DNA of 64,000 bases from Primulina eburnea. Its lineage: Eukaryota > Streptophyta > Magnoliopsida > Lamiales > Gesneriaceae. Numbering within the stretch: position 1 is the first letter of the stretch; each line of letters starts with the position of its first letter. Of the stretch, positions 9,581 through 21,220 are shown piece after piece. The stretch is from the NCBI RefSeq assembly GCF_022965805.1, contig NW_027330904.1, positions 108,026-172,025 of the forward strand, written 5' to 3'. The notes beneath the pieces were generated by a model that saw nothing but the letters and a program-made list of their open reading frames with translations, searched no databases and was not told the DNA's origin. Position numbers and translations under genes: made by a program.

Positions 9581-10490
9581 ATCACCACGGGCACATTGCA
9601 CGATGTCATAAGATGGTGTATTGGCGGATGTGCCAAAGTCTGTCACTAGATGTTTGGCTATCGATGTGGATAGGATGGTGGCTTTTTCTATTACTGTTAA
9701 TCAGTATTGTATCGATGTGGATAGATTGTAGCTCTTCTATTACTGTTAATCGATGTCATATCGATGTGGATAGAATTAGAGTTGCTTCTATTACTGTTAA
9801 TCGGTACTATATTGATGTGGATAGAATAACAGCTTCCTCTATTACTGGTGATCGATACCGTATCGATGTGAATAGAACTGGAGTCTTTTCTATTACTGTT
9901 GATCGATACCATATCGGCGTGGATAGAACTGGAGTCTTTTCTATCACTGTTAGTCGATATACACATGCCAACATCTGGAAACCGGGATCCCTAGACTAGG
10001 ATTGAGTCTAGTCTGACTTATGATTGACGTCGACAGTTTGATTTGATATTGTTTATGTTTCAGATTTTGATCCATATTCATGTTACCTGATCACATGCTT
10101 TATATTGTTTATATGGTTGCATGTTTCGTTGATTTATACTGGGATTATATTCTCACCGGTATATCCGGCTGTTGTCTTGTCTGTATGTGTACTTGACAAC
10201 AGGTGGGACAGGTTCAGGGTCGAGAAGATGAAGAGAGAGATCGTGATTAGCGTGGTGGCACCGGACTTGGACTAGAGATAGGGTTGAACACTTGATAGTA
10301 GTTGTCAAACCCTAGTTTGAATAAATGTGTTGTAATACAGGACTTGTATTTTATATACTGATATGTATATATGTTTTAATTTCACTACGTTCCGCATTTA
10401 AAAAAAAAAAAAAAAATTTAGACCCTGTTTATAATTGATTAATTAGTCCCAAAGATGATTAAGAACTTGATTAGCATCCGGGTCCCCACA
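9581..10490 (+). repeat. Gypsy-type LTR, tandem copy A, right part
   Basis: Continuation of the LTR interrupted by copia-1. It contains a 51-bp minisatellite (9659-9962), a CAGGTGGGACAGG segment, an AATAAATG possible polyadenylation signal near 10320, a poly(A)-like run near 10400, and the LTR terminus GGTCCCCACA at 10481-10490. It matches 12121-13028 with few differences. An open frame of 128 codons (9613-9999) only reflects the repeat period and is not a gene. Confidence 0.8.
9659..9962. repeat. 51-bp minisatellite inside gypsy-type LTR, copy A
   Basis: There are six diverged units of about 51 bp (one is 49 bp), starting near 9659, 9710, 9759, 9810, 9861 and 9912, each beginning TATCGATGTGGATAG or a close variant. 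Because 51 is divisible by three, both strands stay open and give spurious frames. The related minus-strand LTR (13831-15723) has no such repeat at the corresponding place. Confidence 0.9.
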
Positions 10491-11261
10491 TGCATAACAG
10501 AGTTTAAACCAAAACTCAAATATCTGATTCCAGTTTGGAATAAGAATTTACTAAGTATAATGTCATAATACTTCTCCAGTCCTTCTGACAGAATCAATCT
10601 CACATTACTGGCTTTACAACCTCCGTATAGACCAATCTACAGCTCATCATATATCAGTACTATCTGCTGTTATCAAATCAGTTTATCCCGATCAAGGACA
10701 TATACCGGCTTTAGCTTCCAATACCAATCGTCATCGTCCGACGTTGGTTTCCTAAATCTGTTCATTCTGTACTATCTTCATCTTTCTTCGAATTTTCTTC
10801 AAAAGAATTCTGTAGTATTCACTGTGTAATGTCTTGTCTATAACTATCGCATTGCCCATCTGATAAACTGATTGCTATTGTCACACAGTGATAATAAGTC
10901 ATAACAACTAGTGCTAACATCCAGCACTAAAGCTGTACCAAAATCTTCTAATGTCTGGATAATACATTCTGACTGTCTATCAATCTGTGAACAGTCAAAG
11001 AGAGAGTTCATGATATACTCTGTCACAAGTACAAAATCAATCAAAATCACAATCTGATATACTCGATTTCAACATTCGGGTCAATAAATCATGCTAGCAC
11101 ACACAATGTAAGTCAACATTGAAATAAATCTCATGCTAGCAATCACATGCAAGGAAAGAAAATTCAATCTACCCCGGTCATTCTCTTCTATCTCAGTCTA
11201 GAAGATCTATCAGCTCTGATTATCTCAGCCTAAAGGATCTATCGCTCTGATAATCTAAGTC
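10491..11261 (-). repeat. Leader-like segment X, copy A
   Basis: About 770 bp nearly identical to 13029-13799. In copy B it runs on into a minus-strand primer binding site, so it is best read as the 5' internal leader of a minus-strand gypsy-type element. A 68-codon minus-strand frame at 10844-11050 is too short and featureless to call a gene. No gag or pol motif is visible. It ends abruptly at 11261, the tandem duplication junction. Confidence 0.65.
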
Positions 11262-11301
11262 TCGCGCATATGCGCGAAGACATGCGCGCATATGCGCGAG
11301 A
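11262..11301. repeat. Tandem CGCGCATATGCGCG palindromes at duplication junction
   Basis: TCGCGCATATGCGCGA (11262-11277) is a perfect palindrome. A second copy of its core (CGCGCATATGCGCG, 11286-11299) follows 24 bp later. The first palindrome starts exactly at the breakpoint between segment X copy A and LTR copy B. Confidence 0.85.
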
Positions 11302-11348
11302 AGATTTGGGCAAATTCTTGAGATGCCACGTATCATGTGCATGCGAGA

Positions 11349-11371
11349 TATATATATAAATATATATACAT
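11349..11371 (+). promoter_or_regulatory. Candidate TATA region of gypsy-type LTR
   Basis: An AT-only run containing TATATATAAATATATATA lies about 60 bp inside the truncated LTR. The related minus-strand LTR has a similar ATATATAT run at the corresponding place (15566-15573). It is a plausible core promoter; the transcription start is not determined. Confidence 0.5.
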
Positions 11372-12198
11372 ATAGAATTTGCTCAGAGAAAAGAAGTGGA
11401 AGCCGAGGAAAGTTTCGTTCTTGTGGATTCAAAATTCCGCCGTGCAATATCCGTCTGTCCAAATCATAATCCGACTTCGGTACTGTAATCTTATCGACGT
11501 AGGCTACAACTTGACATAAGTTTTGCTACGTTTTGACATGCTTTGAATTTATGCTATTGTCAGAATTGAATAGGATTCAGATATGATGTTCTTGATATGT
11601 TAGACATCGTAGAATCGAAGAGCGATTAAGAAATAGACTGATTATGGAATTGTTATGAATTTCTGATTATAATCAGTTGATATCAGACAGATTTGGATTA
11701 TGGATTGATTATAGAATGTATTGGATATGAGTTATAGATTGTAACTGTTATCTGGTGAATTTGTATTGATGGGAATATTGAGATTGTACAGTTATGCCGT
11801 CAATTTTGAATTAAATCCAGATTGATCAGATTGTTATGGAATTGACTAGTATATTGATATGAGATTATTGATATTGTCAGTACCAGACAGATTGTGAGTT
11901 CAGGATATCGACTGAGCCAGGAACCGACGAAAGAAAGGTATAAGTCAATGTGGTATTGGGAGATGGACTTGAGTCGATTTAGACTTGGGTTTCCCTAAAT
12001 CACATACTTTACTTTATTGCATTGATATTTGCATTGATTGATTTATATACTCGTTCTCTTGACTTTAGACAGCAGGTATTAGAGGAGTCATCTTATGACA
12101 GAAGTGCCGTTAGTGGTGGGATCACCACGGGCACATTGCACGATGTCATAAGATGGTGTATTGGCGGATGTGCCAAAGTCTGTCACTAGATGTTTGGC

Positions 12199-12502
12199 TA
12201 TCGATGTGGATAGGATGGTGGCTTTTTCTATTACTGTTAATCAGTATTGTATCGATGTGGATAGATTGTAGCTCTTCTGTTACTGTTAATCGATGTCATA
12301 TCGATGTGGATAGAATTAGAGTTGCTTCTATTACTGTTAATCGGTACTACATTGATGTGGATAGAATAACAGCTTCCTCTATTACTGGTGATCGATACCG
12401 TATCGATGTGAATAGAACTGGAGTCTTTTCTATTACTGTTGATCGATACCATATCGGCGTGGATAGAACTGGAGTCTTTTCTATCACTGTTAGTCGATAT
12501 AC
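12199..12502. repeat. 51-bp minisatellite inside gypsy-type LTR, copy B
   Basis: The same six-unit repeat as 9659-9962, at an offset of 2540 bp, with only one or two substitutions. The unit number is the same in both copies. Confidence 0.9.
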
Positions 12503-13028
12503 ACATGCCAACATCTGGAAACCGGGATCCCTAGACTAGGATTGAGTCTAGTCTGACTTATGATTGACGTCGACAGTTTGATTTGATATTGTTTATGTTT
12601 CAGATTTTGATCCATATTCATGTTACCTGATCACATGCTTTATATTGTTTATATGGTTGCATGTTTCGTTGATTTATACTGGGATTATATTCTCACCGGT
12701 ATATCCGGCTGTTGTCTTGTCTGTATGTGTACTTGACAACAGGTGGGACAGGTTCAGGGTCGAGAAGATGAAGAGAGAGATCGTGATTAGCGTGGTGGCA
12801 CCGGACTTGGACTAGAGATAGGGTTGAACACTTGATAGTAGTTGTCAAACCCTAGTTTGAATAAATGTGTTGTAATACAGGACTTGTATTTTATATACTG
12901 ATATGTATAAATGTTTTAATTTCACTACGTTCCGCATTTAAAAAAAAAAAAAAAATTAGACCCTGTTTATAATTGATTAATTAGTCCCAAAGATGATTAA
13001 GAACTTGATTAGCATCCGGGTCCCCACA

Positions 13029-13813
13029 TGCATAACAAAGTTTAAACCAAAACTCAAATATCTGATTCCAGTCTGGAATAAGAATTTACTAAGTATAATG
13101 TCATAATACTTCTCCAGTCCTTCTGACAGAATCAATCTCACATTACTGGCTTTACAACCTCCGTATAGACCAATCTACAGCTCATCATATATCAGTACTA
13201 TCTGCTGTTATCAAATCAGTTTATCCCGATCAAGGACATATACCGGCTTTAGCTTCCAATACCAATCGTCATCGTCCAACGTTGGTTTCCTAAATCTGTT
13301 CATTCTGTACTATCTTCATCTTTCTTCGAATTTTCTTCAAAAGAATTCTGTAGTATTCACTGTGTAATGTCTTGTCTATAACTATCGCATTGCCCATCTG
13401 ATAAACTGATTGCTATTGTCACACAGTGATAATAAGTCATAACAACTAGTGCTAACATCCAGCACTAAAGCTGTACCAAAATCTTCTAATGTCTGGATAA
13501 TACATTCTGACTGTCTATCAATCTGTGAACAGTCTAAGAGAGAGTTCATGATATACTCTGTCACAAGTACAAAATCAATCAAAATCACAATCTGATATAC
13601 TCGATTTCAACATTCGGGTCAATAAATCATGCTAGCACACACAATGTAAGTCAACATTGAAATAAATCTCATGCTAGCAATCACATGCAAGGAAAGAAAA
13701 TTCAATCTACCCCGGTCATTCTCTTCTATCTCAGTCTAGAAGATCTATCAGCTCTGATTATCTCAGCCTAAAGGATCTATCGCTCTGATAATCTAAGTCC
13801 AAAGGAACTATCA
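13029..13813 (-). repeat. Leader-like segment X, copy B, joined to a minus-strand primer binding site
   Basis: Up to 13799 this duplicates 10491-11261. It then continues 14 bp to the primer binding site of the inverted LTR. Read on the minus strand it is what follows LTR and primer site, so it is the 5' leader of a gypsy-type element, cut short by the plus-strand LTR at 13028. GATCTATC-AGCTCTGAT-type short repeats recur near its primer-site end (13741-13820). No protein domain is recognisable. Confidence 0.65.
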
Positions 13814-13825
13814 GCTCTGATACCA
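13814..13825 (-). other. Primer binding site, minus-strand gypsy-type element
   Basis: The minus strand reads TGGTATCAGAGC, an exact match to the common plant initiator tRNA-Met site, five bases from the LTR end at 13831. This fixes the orientation of the inverted LTR. Confidence 0.88.
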
Positions 13826-13830
13826 CCTGT

Positions 13831-15723
13831 TGTGGGGACCCGGACGCTAATCATCTTCTTACTCATTATTGGGATTTAATTATCAGTTCTGATAAACAGG
13901 GTCTAAAAATTTTTCTTTTTAAAATGTAACTGCGGAAGGTAATGGAATCTAAACAATATACATCTCTGTATAAAAACTACAGTTCAGTAGAAAAGTACAA
14001 TACTGTACAACCTAAGTCTAAGGTTCAATTACTAAATTCAAGTAATAAACCATGTCTGCTACAAGTCCGGAATCACCACGCTAACTCGTCTTCTCTCATC
14101 GTCATCTCGACCCTGATCCAGCCCCACCTGTTGTCATGCACACATACAAAACAAGACAACAGCCGGATAACTCTGGTGAGAATAAATCCCAGTATAACAC
14201 ATGGTAAACATGCATATACACATAATGATTCATGGAACATGCTATCATGAATAAAAGCAAAGACAATAGTAATAGATTTCATCATCTATGAACTCTAATC
14301 TAACTAAACATGCAATTCAAATCAGATAAACATGCATGTAAATAGTCTAAATCATGAAACATGCTGTCATGACTGAAAGTAATAACAATAGGTTCCATAG
14401 CCTATGAAACCAATTCATCTACGCATGTTGTTCTAATCAAATCATGTCTAGACTTGACTCAACTATAACTCTAGGGATCCCGGGGTGAATAAGACGTCAC
14501 TGGCTGTCACCTACCCAACCACTCGGGGCGACTGTACGTCTTATTCCTAGACTTCGGTCCGAGCTGTATCGACGGCTGGCAATAGGAGTAATGGCTACTC
14601 CTAAGTTGAGATACACCGAACGTCTAGAAGTCTGACAATGGCTGTCAAGACTTTCCCATCTTAAATGCAATGAATAACAATCTGTAAACAAAGCATAATC
14701 ATATTCATAACTGAATATCACAATTATCTTACATGCTTGAATACAACTCTATAATCAAAGCATAATCAGGTAACAATGTAAACAATAATCTAGTATGTGA
14801 TTTTATTGGGAAACTCAAATTAATCTAATTTGAGTTATGCTTCCCGAATATCACATGAATTATACCTTTGTCGTCCCTGTCTGACGAAGACGATGACCTG
14901 TATTCAACTCTGTCCATCTCAAATCTGAAATGACAATATCGAATACAGCGTATCAGTACATAACTCAATACACAATCTGTTCTGATCAATACTCAACTCA
15001 GTACATAATCTGATCAACATCTGAACAAGATACAATTCAATTCATGTCATCGATATCACAATACAATCTGAATCATATCTGAATTTGATTAATCTAAATC
15101 AACTGATGTTTCGACGGCATACTAATACAATCTGAATAACCCCCTCAATCTGAACATCACAAATATAATACTGGAACTCATAATCTGTGTCAACATAATT
15201 CCTACTCTGAATATTAACACAATTCTGATATAGAATCTCAGTCAATATCTTTCAAAAATCATAACAAATACATAAACAATCTGTTCTTCAGTCTGACTTC
15301 AATTCTACACTGTCTACGGTAGTAGAAACATCATATCTGATTCATATTTAATTCTGACAATATCATAAATCCAAATCATCTCAAAACCTAACAAAACTTA
15401 TGTCCTTGTGTAGCTCGTGTCGAGAGGAACACTATACTGCGTTCGGATTTAAATTCTGATGGACGGATCTTCCACAATCGAAATTTTAAAGAAAATAAAA
15501 GCTTGAGAGAACTTTTTATGAAAGTCTCGATTCTTTCTTCATGTAGATGCCAAGGGAGATGAGAATATATATCTCAAGCAAGCATGATATGCCAAGTGTC
15601 CCACTCAAGCCAATATTGCACTTTAGTCCCTCAATTTTTAACAATTTGCAAATTGGCCCTCCAATAATTACGAAATTGCCATCAAATTAAAATCAAGTAT
15701 TTTTTTCACTTAATTACAAAAAT
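13831..15723 (-). repeat. Inverted gypsy-type LTR, main part
   Basis: On the minus strand this LTR ends GGTCCCCACA next to its primer binding site. It includes a poly(A)-like run near 13910, a CAGGTGGGGC segment near 14125, and an ATATATAT promoter-like run near 15570. Copia-2 interrupts it, and the remaining 60 bp lie at 25102-25161. The whole LTR would be about 1.95 kb. Open frames at 13942-14250, 14073-14285 and 14497-14721 show no domain and overlap each other. Confidence 0.78.
15719..15723. repeat. Target site duplication of copia-2, left (AAAAT)
   Basis: AAAAT precedes the 5' LTR terminus and is repeated at 25097-25101. Confidence 0.93.
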
Positions 15724-17877
15724 TGTTAGAGTAGGTGCCCGTCGAGCCAAGTGTTGGCCGAGTGTTCACAATGAAACTCTATGAATAAGCAGTCTTTATT
15801 TTAATAATATTTGAAATTATTATTTTGGCAAATCTTTATCTGTATACCCATGCTAGCTGCATAGATAAAGCCCTTGAATATACAAATAGTAGAAAGAATA
15901 TGAGATGCTCATATGATGAGTATCATGAAACTCATATTTGTAATACTGTATATTCTAAACGGTTCCTAGTCGATTCAGCCGCCACTAAGAAGGATATAGG
16001 CCGCTCGAGTTAGAGACTAGTATCTGCGATGTGAGTACCATGTTTCATTGGTAGGGGACATTGTGATGTCCGAACATGCAGATAGGTGCTCCTTGTAGAG
16101 TGCACTGAACAACCCTCCATAAAAGGACTTTCCAAGTGGTTCTCACTTATCGAGTGGAAAAGTCCTGGTTTATGGTTGTACAGAATTAGTCCTTATGACC
16201 CGGGACAACATTGAGACTCTATGTGCTAGAATTACACTTTGACTTGTTTACCGACTCTCATGGGGTCATCAGGTGGCAAGGTTGGGTGTTCTGTCGAAAC
16301 ACATAGGAGTCGATGCATTGTAGTCGGGGATTCACCGCTTACCTTCGGGTATGGATATCCTATGTGTAATCATGTGTATGTAGGTTGAAATCTCTGGCCA
16401 GAGTATGGTTGTAATTATGAAAGGTGTTTCATAGATTACACCATCGATGCAACTACAACATGACAAATAGTATCGATTCATTGACAACTCTCGATAAACC
16501 AATGGTTGTCGAATCGATCGGGATATATGAGTTGAAGGGACCGTACTGTACGCTAACCATAATTGAATGGTTCTTGCAGGCACTATCATGTGATACCTAG
16601 GGAATCACGTAAGCGATGCTGCTAGGCGTTTAACGTGATTGGTTGGGTACTATCAGACTTGAGTTCTGACGTTCTTACTATCAAGGAGTTGATAAGTGAG
16701 AATGGAGCAATTGGGGTATGCTCGAATAAGGACATGTTTAGTCCGAATCACATGGAGATGTGAACCCACGGCTAGTTGTATCAATGAACCATTGAGGGCC
16801 ACACAAGTACTAGCTTTGTAAATCCTGATGAGAAGTAAAATAGTTCAATGTGTTGAACGGCTTATAAAGGAGTTTATAAGCGTAAGGAAAATTAGAAGTA
16901 TGACTTCTATAAAGGAGAAAATAGTTCAAAGTGTTGAACGGCTTATAAATGTGTTTATAAGTGTAAAGAAAAATAGAAGTATGACTTCTATGAGAGAAAT
17001 ATAAATTTTAATTTATGGAAGTGTTCCTAGATTAAAATTTGGCCAAGTGACTAATGTTTTTGAAAATTGTGATTTTCATAAACATTATTATGGACTAAAT
17101 TAAATTAATTCAAGTGTTGAATTAATTAAACACTAGTGGGCCTAGTAGAGCCCAAATAATGAAATTAATTCAAGTGTTGGATTAATTAAATAATATTGAG
17201 TCTAGTAGAGCTCAATTAAAATAATTATTTAACTAGTGGGACTTGGGTAAATTCAAGTAATGTTTAATTAGTCTCAAATATGTTTGAGATAATTAAATTT
17301 AGTCCAAAGTTTTTAATTTGATTAAAAACTATATTGTATGCATGCATGGGAGGTGAATGGTTGGAGATTACTTTTGAATAAAATAATGGCATGGCATGCT
17401 ACTTTTCACTTTTGCTTTTTGCAACACCAAGACATCGAATTAAAAAAAAATTATTCTACCTTCCCTCCCAAGTGATATGGCCGAATTCCCTCTCATGATT
17501 CTCTCCCAATTTTTCTTCCATTTTGTTCTTCATTTTCTTGGAGAAAAATTCTTCTCTTTGAAAAATCCTCAAATATTTCTAGTGCAATATTTGAGGGGAT
17601 CTACCTAGTTGGTGGTGGGCCTAATTTGAAGGAAAGTTTCAAGGATTTGGAGGAGGAGCTTGTAGATCTTCATGCCTTGAAGAGCTTTGTTGTTTGACAA
17701 CAAAGTTGGTGCCATTCATCAATCTTTTAAAGATTGATAGGTAAAATTTTCTTACATCCTATGTATGTTGTTTTAGTAAACATTGCACAAAACATGTTGG
17801 TGGCCGAAAATTATTGTATAAAATCGAAAATTTTGACTTCCGTTGCGCTTCCGGCCACCGTAACCAGTCCGCTTTCA
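15724..17877 (+). repeat. Copia-2 5' LTR
   Basis: 2154 bp, TGTTAGAG to CTTTCA. The palindrome array seen in copia-1 is present (about 16843-17330). The stretch from about 17465 to 17830 differs clearly from copia-1, marking a subfamily. Confidence 0.96.
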
Positions 17878-17879
17878 AG

Positions 17880-17891
17880 TGGTATCCGAGC
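17880..17891 (+). other. Primer binding site of copia-2
   Basis: TGGTATCCGAGC, two bases after the LTR, with the same one-base difference from the usual initiator tRNA-Met site as in copia-1. Confidence 0.85.
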
Positions 17892-19694
17892 TAAGGTTAC
17901 GGATTTTTTGTAATATTTACGTAATATTATGTTGAGATCGATTTCTAACCGCTTGAGAAATTTTTTGGTGCATGTATGGTGAAGGCCGAAATTTTTTGAA
18001 GAAAAACAAAAAAAAAAAATGTTTTTCGGGCAGCCCGAGGGGCTGCCCGAAAATTTCGGGCAGCATAGGGCAGCCCGAGGGGCAGCCCGAAATGTTCAGT
18101 TTTTAAAATAAAATAAAAAAAAAATTTTTTTGTTGTTGCCGGAATCCGGCGACGGAGCTCCGGCGACGGCGATGACGGCTAGGGTTTCCAAAAGTGTTTT
18201 GGACAATCTTAGTGTCATGGGCCTTGAGATGTTGGGCCATTGGATGGTCAACATATTTTGTGAAATTTAAATGGGCCTAAGTATTTTTGGTGAAAAATGG
18301 GTTTTGGGCCCTTAAGTTTAAATTTACAATTGTTGCACATATTTTCTCATAAAATAAATAATTGAAGTGGGACTTTAATTATTTATAGTAAATTGTGATT
18401 TACAAGAAATTCGATTATAAATAAATTAATTTGAAAGTAGACAAAGGTGTTTGTATACTTTGTTAATTTAATTTATAATTGTGGCGGTTAGTGATTGGAT
18501 CAAGATATATAATATTGGATCAATTAATTATAGTGATAATTAATTGATGGTGTATGATATGTGATATTATGCATGAAGGATGATCAAAAGCCCAAGCCCA
18601 ATTTGCTAGGTGTATGCTAGGATATTTGTGTTGAATGATTGTAATAATTATCAATTTATCAAGTGGGCTTGGTTTATGGCCCGTTCCCACCCCATGAGAT
18701 GTATCCCTATGTGCCATGGATATTTATTTGTAAATATTAGAATAGGGGAAGATCAAGATTGGAAGATGGTGGCCTTGGTGATTATGAAGATCGAAGACAT
18801 GTAATATTGGATGCTAATGTAATAATTTAGTTGCATTGCATCCCGTGCATTTACCCTAGGATTGGACCTAGGCCCGTGTTTGGCTCACACGGGCCATTAG
18901 TTTTGGGGCGATTGATCATCCTTGTATTGTTTTCTATTTATGATATATGCATGATATGTTATAAATAATGAGTATGTGCGTTATTATTATTATAATAACA
19001 AAGTTGCATGAATCCGGCAAACATACGATCAAACATGGCGAGCTTTTAAAATAAAATTAATGATGAGACCTTTCAAAATTAAAAAACCCTCATTTTGAAT
19101 AAGATTCAAAATAAATATCAAGCCCGAAAAGGGGAATTATAAATTTGTTTATAATTTCCTTGTCTTCCATTGACAATGGGTGCATGATGAACGCTACCCG
19201 TACTCGGGGCTCGGCTCATATTTTTGGGGGAGCCTCGAGTGCCGGAAAGCTGTGACATCCATTGACATGGTGATGTGAACTACGTGGAACTCCCATGATT
19301 TCGGCTCATATTATTGAGGGAACTCATGGCGACAGTCCATTAAGGTTCAACATCGATGGGTAAGGCTTGACACGTGAAGATGAACGACGTCATATTATTG
19401 GGTCCTAATCAAACGTGAGACAAAAGTTTACGTTAAGGGTTGCATTGTGATGCAATTGGAAACTACCTTTTAGGTTTTGTGATTGGCTGATATTATTCGG
19501 GATCATAATTCGCTAATTGGACCTTACGTACCTACTGAGGAAAGGAGTTTCCCGTTTTCACTAGAGGGTAGTGAAAGATGTCAAAACAGTGGGAGCAAAT
19601 ATTTATGAAGTATAAGTCCAAACTTCATATCTTACTAAATATTTAAAATAGTCATCAACATTTATCTGTTTTTACTTTTCAGTACAAATCGACA
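17892..19694 (+). other. Copia-2 untranslated leader
   Basis: It closely matches 2356-4147. It has the GC-rich hairpin (18025-18051) with an extra GGGCAGCCC-type repeat to about 18090, A/T runs, and the four CATATTATTG-type motifs (about 19210-19505; the first reads CATATTTTTG). No coding frame is supported. Confidence 0.75.
18025..18051 (+). other. GC-rich 12-bp hairpin in copia-2 leader
   Basis: The same perfect stem with GAG loop as 2490-2516. Downstream TTCGGGCAGC (about 18055) and GGGCAGCCCGAGGGGCAGCCC-like repeats could offer alternative pairings. Confidence 0.55.
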
Positions 19695-20555
19695 ATGTCT
19701 TCGATGCGCAATTCGATATCTATAATACTCGACAAACACATATTAACTGGACCTAATTACCTCACTTGGCTAAGAAATTTGAAAATAGTCTTAAATTCGG
19801 AAAGGGTAACATATACACTAACTCAGTCGCCCCCTGTTGAGGCTCCGACTGACTGCAATCCTGAGGAATTGCAGGCTTACAAGGAATGGTGTGACCATGA
19901 CTTGATAGCCAGGTGTTATATGCTGACTTCTATGAACGATGAGCTACAGAGGCGTTTTGAGGGTGCAAAGAGTGCTGCTGACATTCATTTGCATCTCAAA
20001 GAGCTCTTTGGAGAGCAAACGCGTCCTCTTAGGCATGCTACCGTCAAGGAGCTGATCACTTTGCTCATGCGAGAGGGGACCTCGGTCCATGAGCATGGCC
20101 TAAAGGTGATCGGGCTCGTGGACAAGCTCGTTGGCATGGATCTGATCCTGCCTTCGGAGTTGACCACCGACATGTTGCTGTTATCGCTGCCTAGCTCATT
20201 TGATCCTTTTGTGGTGAACTTCAACATGAACAAGATGGAACCGACCCTTGAGGAGTTGGTGAACATGCTTGTTACGTTTGAATCCACCATCAAGAAAGAG
20301 AAGTTGGTTCTTTATGTGGGTTCTTCATCTGGTACGAAGATTGATCCACATGGGAAGGGAAAGAAGAGTTCTTTCCAACGTCCCGAGAAGAACGTGCCCT
20401 TGTTGAGGCAATCTCCGAACCCTGTTGAGGCAGCCAGACCAGTTAGGGCTGACAAGACTAGTGATGTTTGTCATCACTGCAAGAAGCCTGGACATTGGAA
20501 GCGAAATTGCAAGGAATATCTAGCCCAGAAGTGTTCTGGAAACGGTATGTTCTAA
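19695..20555 (+). CDS. gag: Copia-2 Gag, intact 286-codon frame
   Basis: Same length and start as copia-1 Gag, with about a dozen substitutions mostly in the basic C-terminal third (for example Arg to Leu near residue 125 and changes around residues 228-250). The N-terminal GPNYLTWLRNL segment and the zinc knuckle CHHCKKPGHWKRNC are unchanged. It would form particles and bind RNA. That the frame stays open in both copies while pol does not could reflect recent common origin, selection on Gag in cis, or both. Confidence 0.93.
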   Translation: MSSMRNSISIILDKHILTGPNYLTWLRNLKIVLNSERVTYTLTQSPPVEAPTDCNPEELQAYKEWCDHDLIARCYMLTSMNDELQRRFEGAKSAADIHLHLKELFGEQTRPLRHATVKELITLLMREGTSVHEHGLKVIGLVDKLVGMDLILPSELTTDMLLLSLPSSFDPFVVNFNMNKMEPTLEELVNMLVTFESTIKKEKLVLYVGSSSGTKIDPHGKGKKSSFQRPEKNVPLLRQSPNPVEAARPVRADKTSDVCHHCKKPGHWKRNCKEYLAQKCSGNGMF

Positions 20556-20585
20556 ATTTAAGTAAACATTTTAATTAACTCTACT

Positions 20586-20950
20586 TCTTGGGTATTAGAT
20601 ACCGATTGTGACTCACATCTCTGTAATGGGTTACAGGTGATGGGAAGAAGTAGGAAGCTTAAAGAAGGTGTGACCTTCTTGAGGATGGGCAATGGAGCAA
20701 GAGTTGCTGCCAAGGCTATTAAGGATGTTTACTTATTGTTGAACAATGACTTTAAGTTAATTTTAAGAGATGTTTTGTTTGTACCTGTTTGGTGTAAAAC
20801 ATTGCTTCCATTTCTATTGTGATAAAAATGCATATTCTTGTTTATTTAGCAAAGGTGTTTGCAACATTTACAAGAATGAATGTTTAATTGGTACTTGAGA
20901 ACTTGAAAACGATCTCTATAACTTAAAAGTAAAAGATATTCTACTAAATG
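20586..20950 (+). pseudogene. Copia-2 protease and pre-integrase remnant
   Basis: WVLD-T-D-C-DSHLCN near 20589-20627 is the protease active-site region. The triad reads D-T-D (20598-20606), a different defect from the D-N-G of copia-1. The frame stays open from 20637 to 20822 (MGRSRKLKEGVTFLRMGNGA and on), longer than in copia-1, which has an A-rich disruption. A short pre-integrase-like stretch follows and ends at the shared deletion junction. Confidence 0.75.
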
Positions 20951-20968
20951 TCTATTCAAAGGCAGATA

Positions 20969-21220
20969 CCATATGAGATATGGATGGGTAAGCCTCCCAA
21001 ATATTCTTATCTTAGAATATGGGGAGCCCTGCTTATGTGAAGCAGGTAAGTGGGAGATAAATTGGATTGTTGATCCATTTTATGTTACTTTGTGGGATAT
21101 CCAAGAAATTAAGTTGGATATCATTTCTATCATCCCCAAGAAACAAAAGTGTTTGTTTCTAGGAATGCAACCTTTTTGGAAAGGGATTTTCTATTGGATA
21201 GAAAAAGGCAGATGATAGAA
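20969..21220 (+). pseudogene. Copia-2 integrase C-terminal remnant (core deleted)
   Basis: PYEIWMGKPPKYSYLRIWG is encoded from 20969, directly after pre-integrase sequence. As in copia-1, the HHCC domain and the D,D35E core are missing and the junction is at the equivalent base. Stops and a frame change interrupt the rest. Confidence 0.8.

Larger units (their letters stand above)
11262..13028 (+). repeat. Gypsy-type LTR, tandem copy B (left end truncated)
   Basis: This starts at the duplication junction with the palindrome TCGCGCATATGCGCGA and ends GGTCCCCACA at 13028. It aligns, with perhaps 20-25% divergence, to the reverse complement of 13831-15723 (shared AGATATATAT promoter-like region, GACATAAGTTTTG, CAGGTGGG and the terminal segment). 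Positions 11937-13028 duplicate 1-184 plus 9581-10490. It carries the empty insertion site for copia-1 at 12116-12121. No coding region is visible. Confidence 0.75.

Noticed and set aside
9659..9962. CRISPR-like direct repeats
   Set aside because: Units are diverged contiguous minisatellite repeats without constant repeat/spacer structure, in plant DNA.
9613..9999. 128-codon frame with serine/aspartate-rich repeats, and its antisense partner
   Set aside because: The 51-bp minisatellite is divisible by three, which keeps both strands open. It sits inside an LTR and has no promoter or domain evidence.
13942..14250. 102-codon frame in the inverted LTR
   Set aside because: It overlaps an opposite-strand frame, falls in non-coding LTR sequence and shows no domain.
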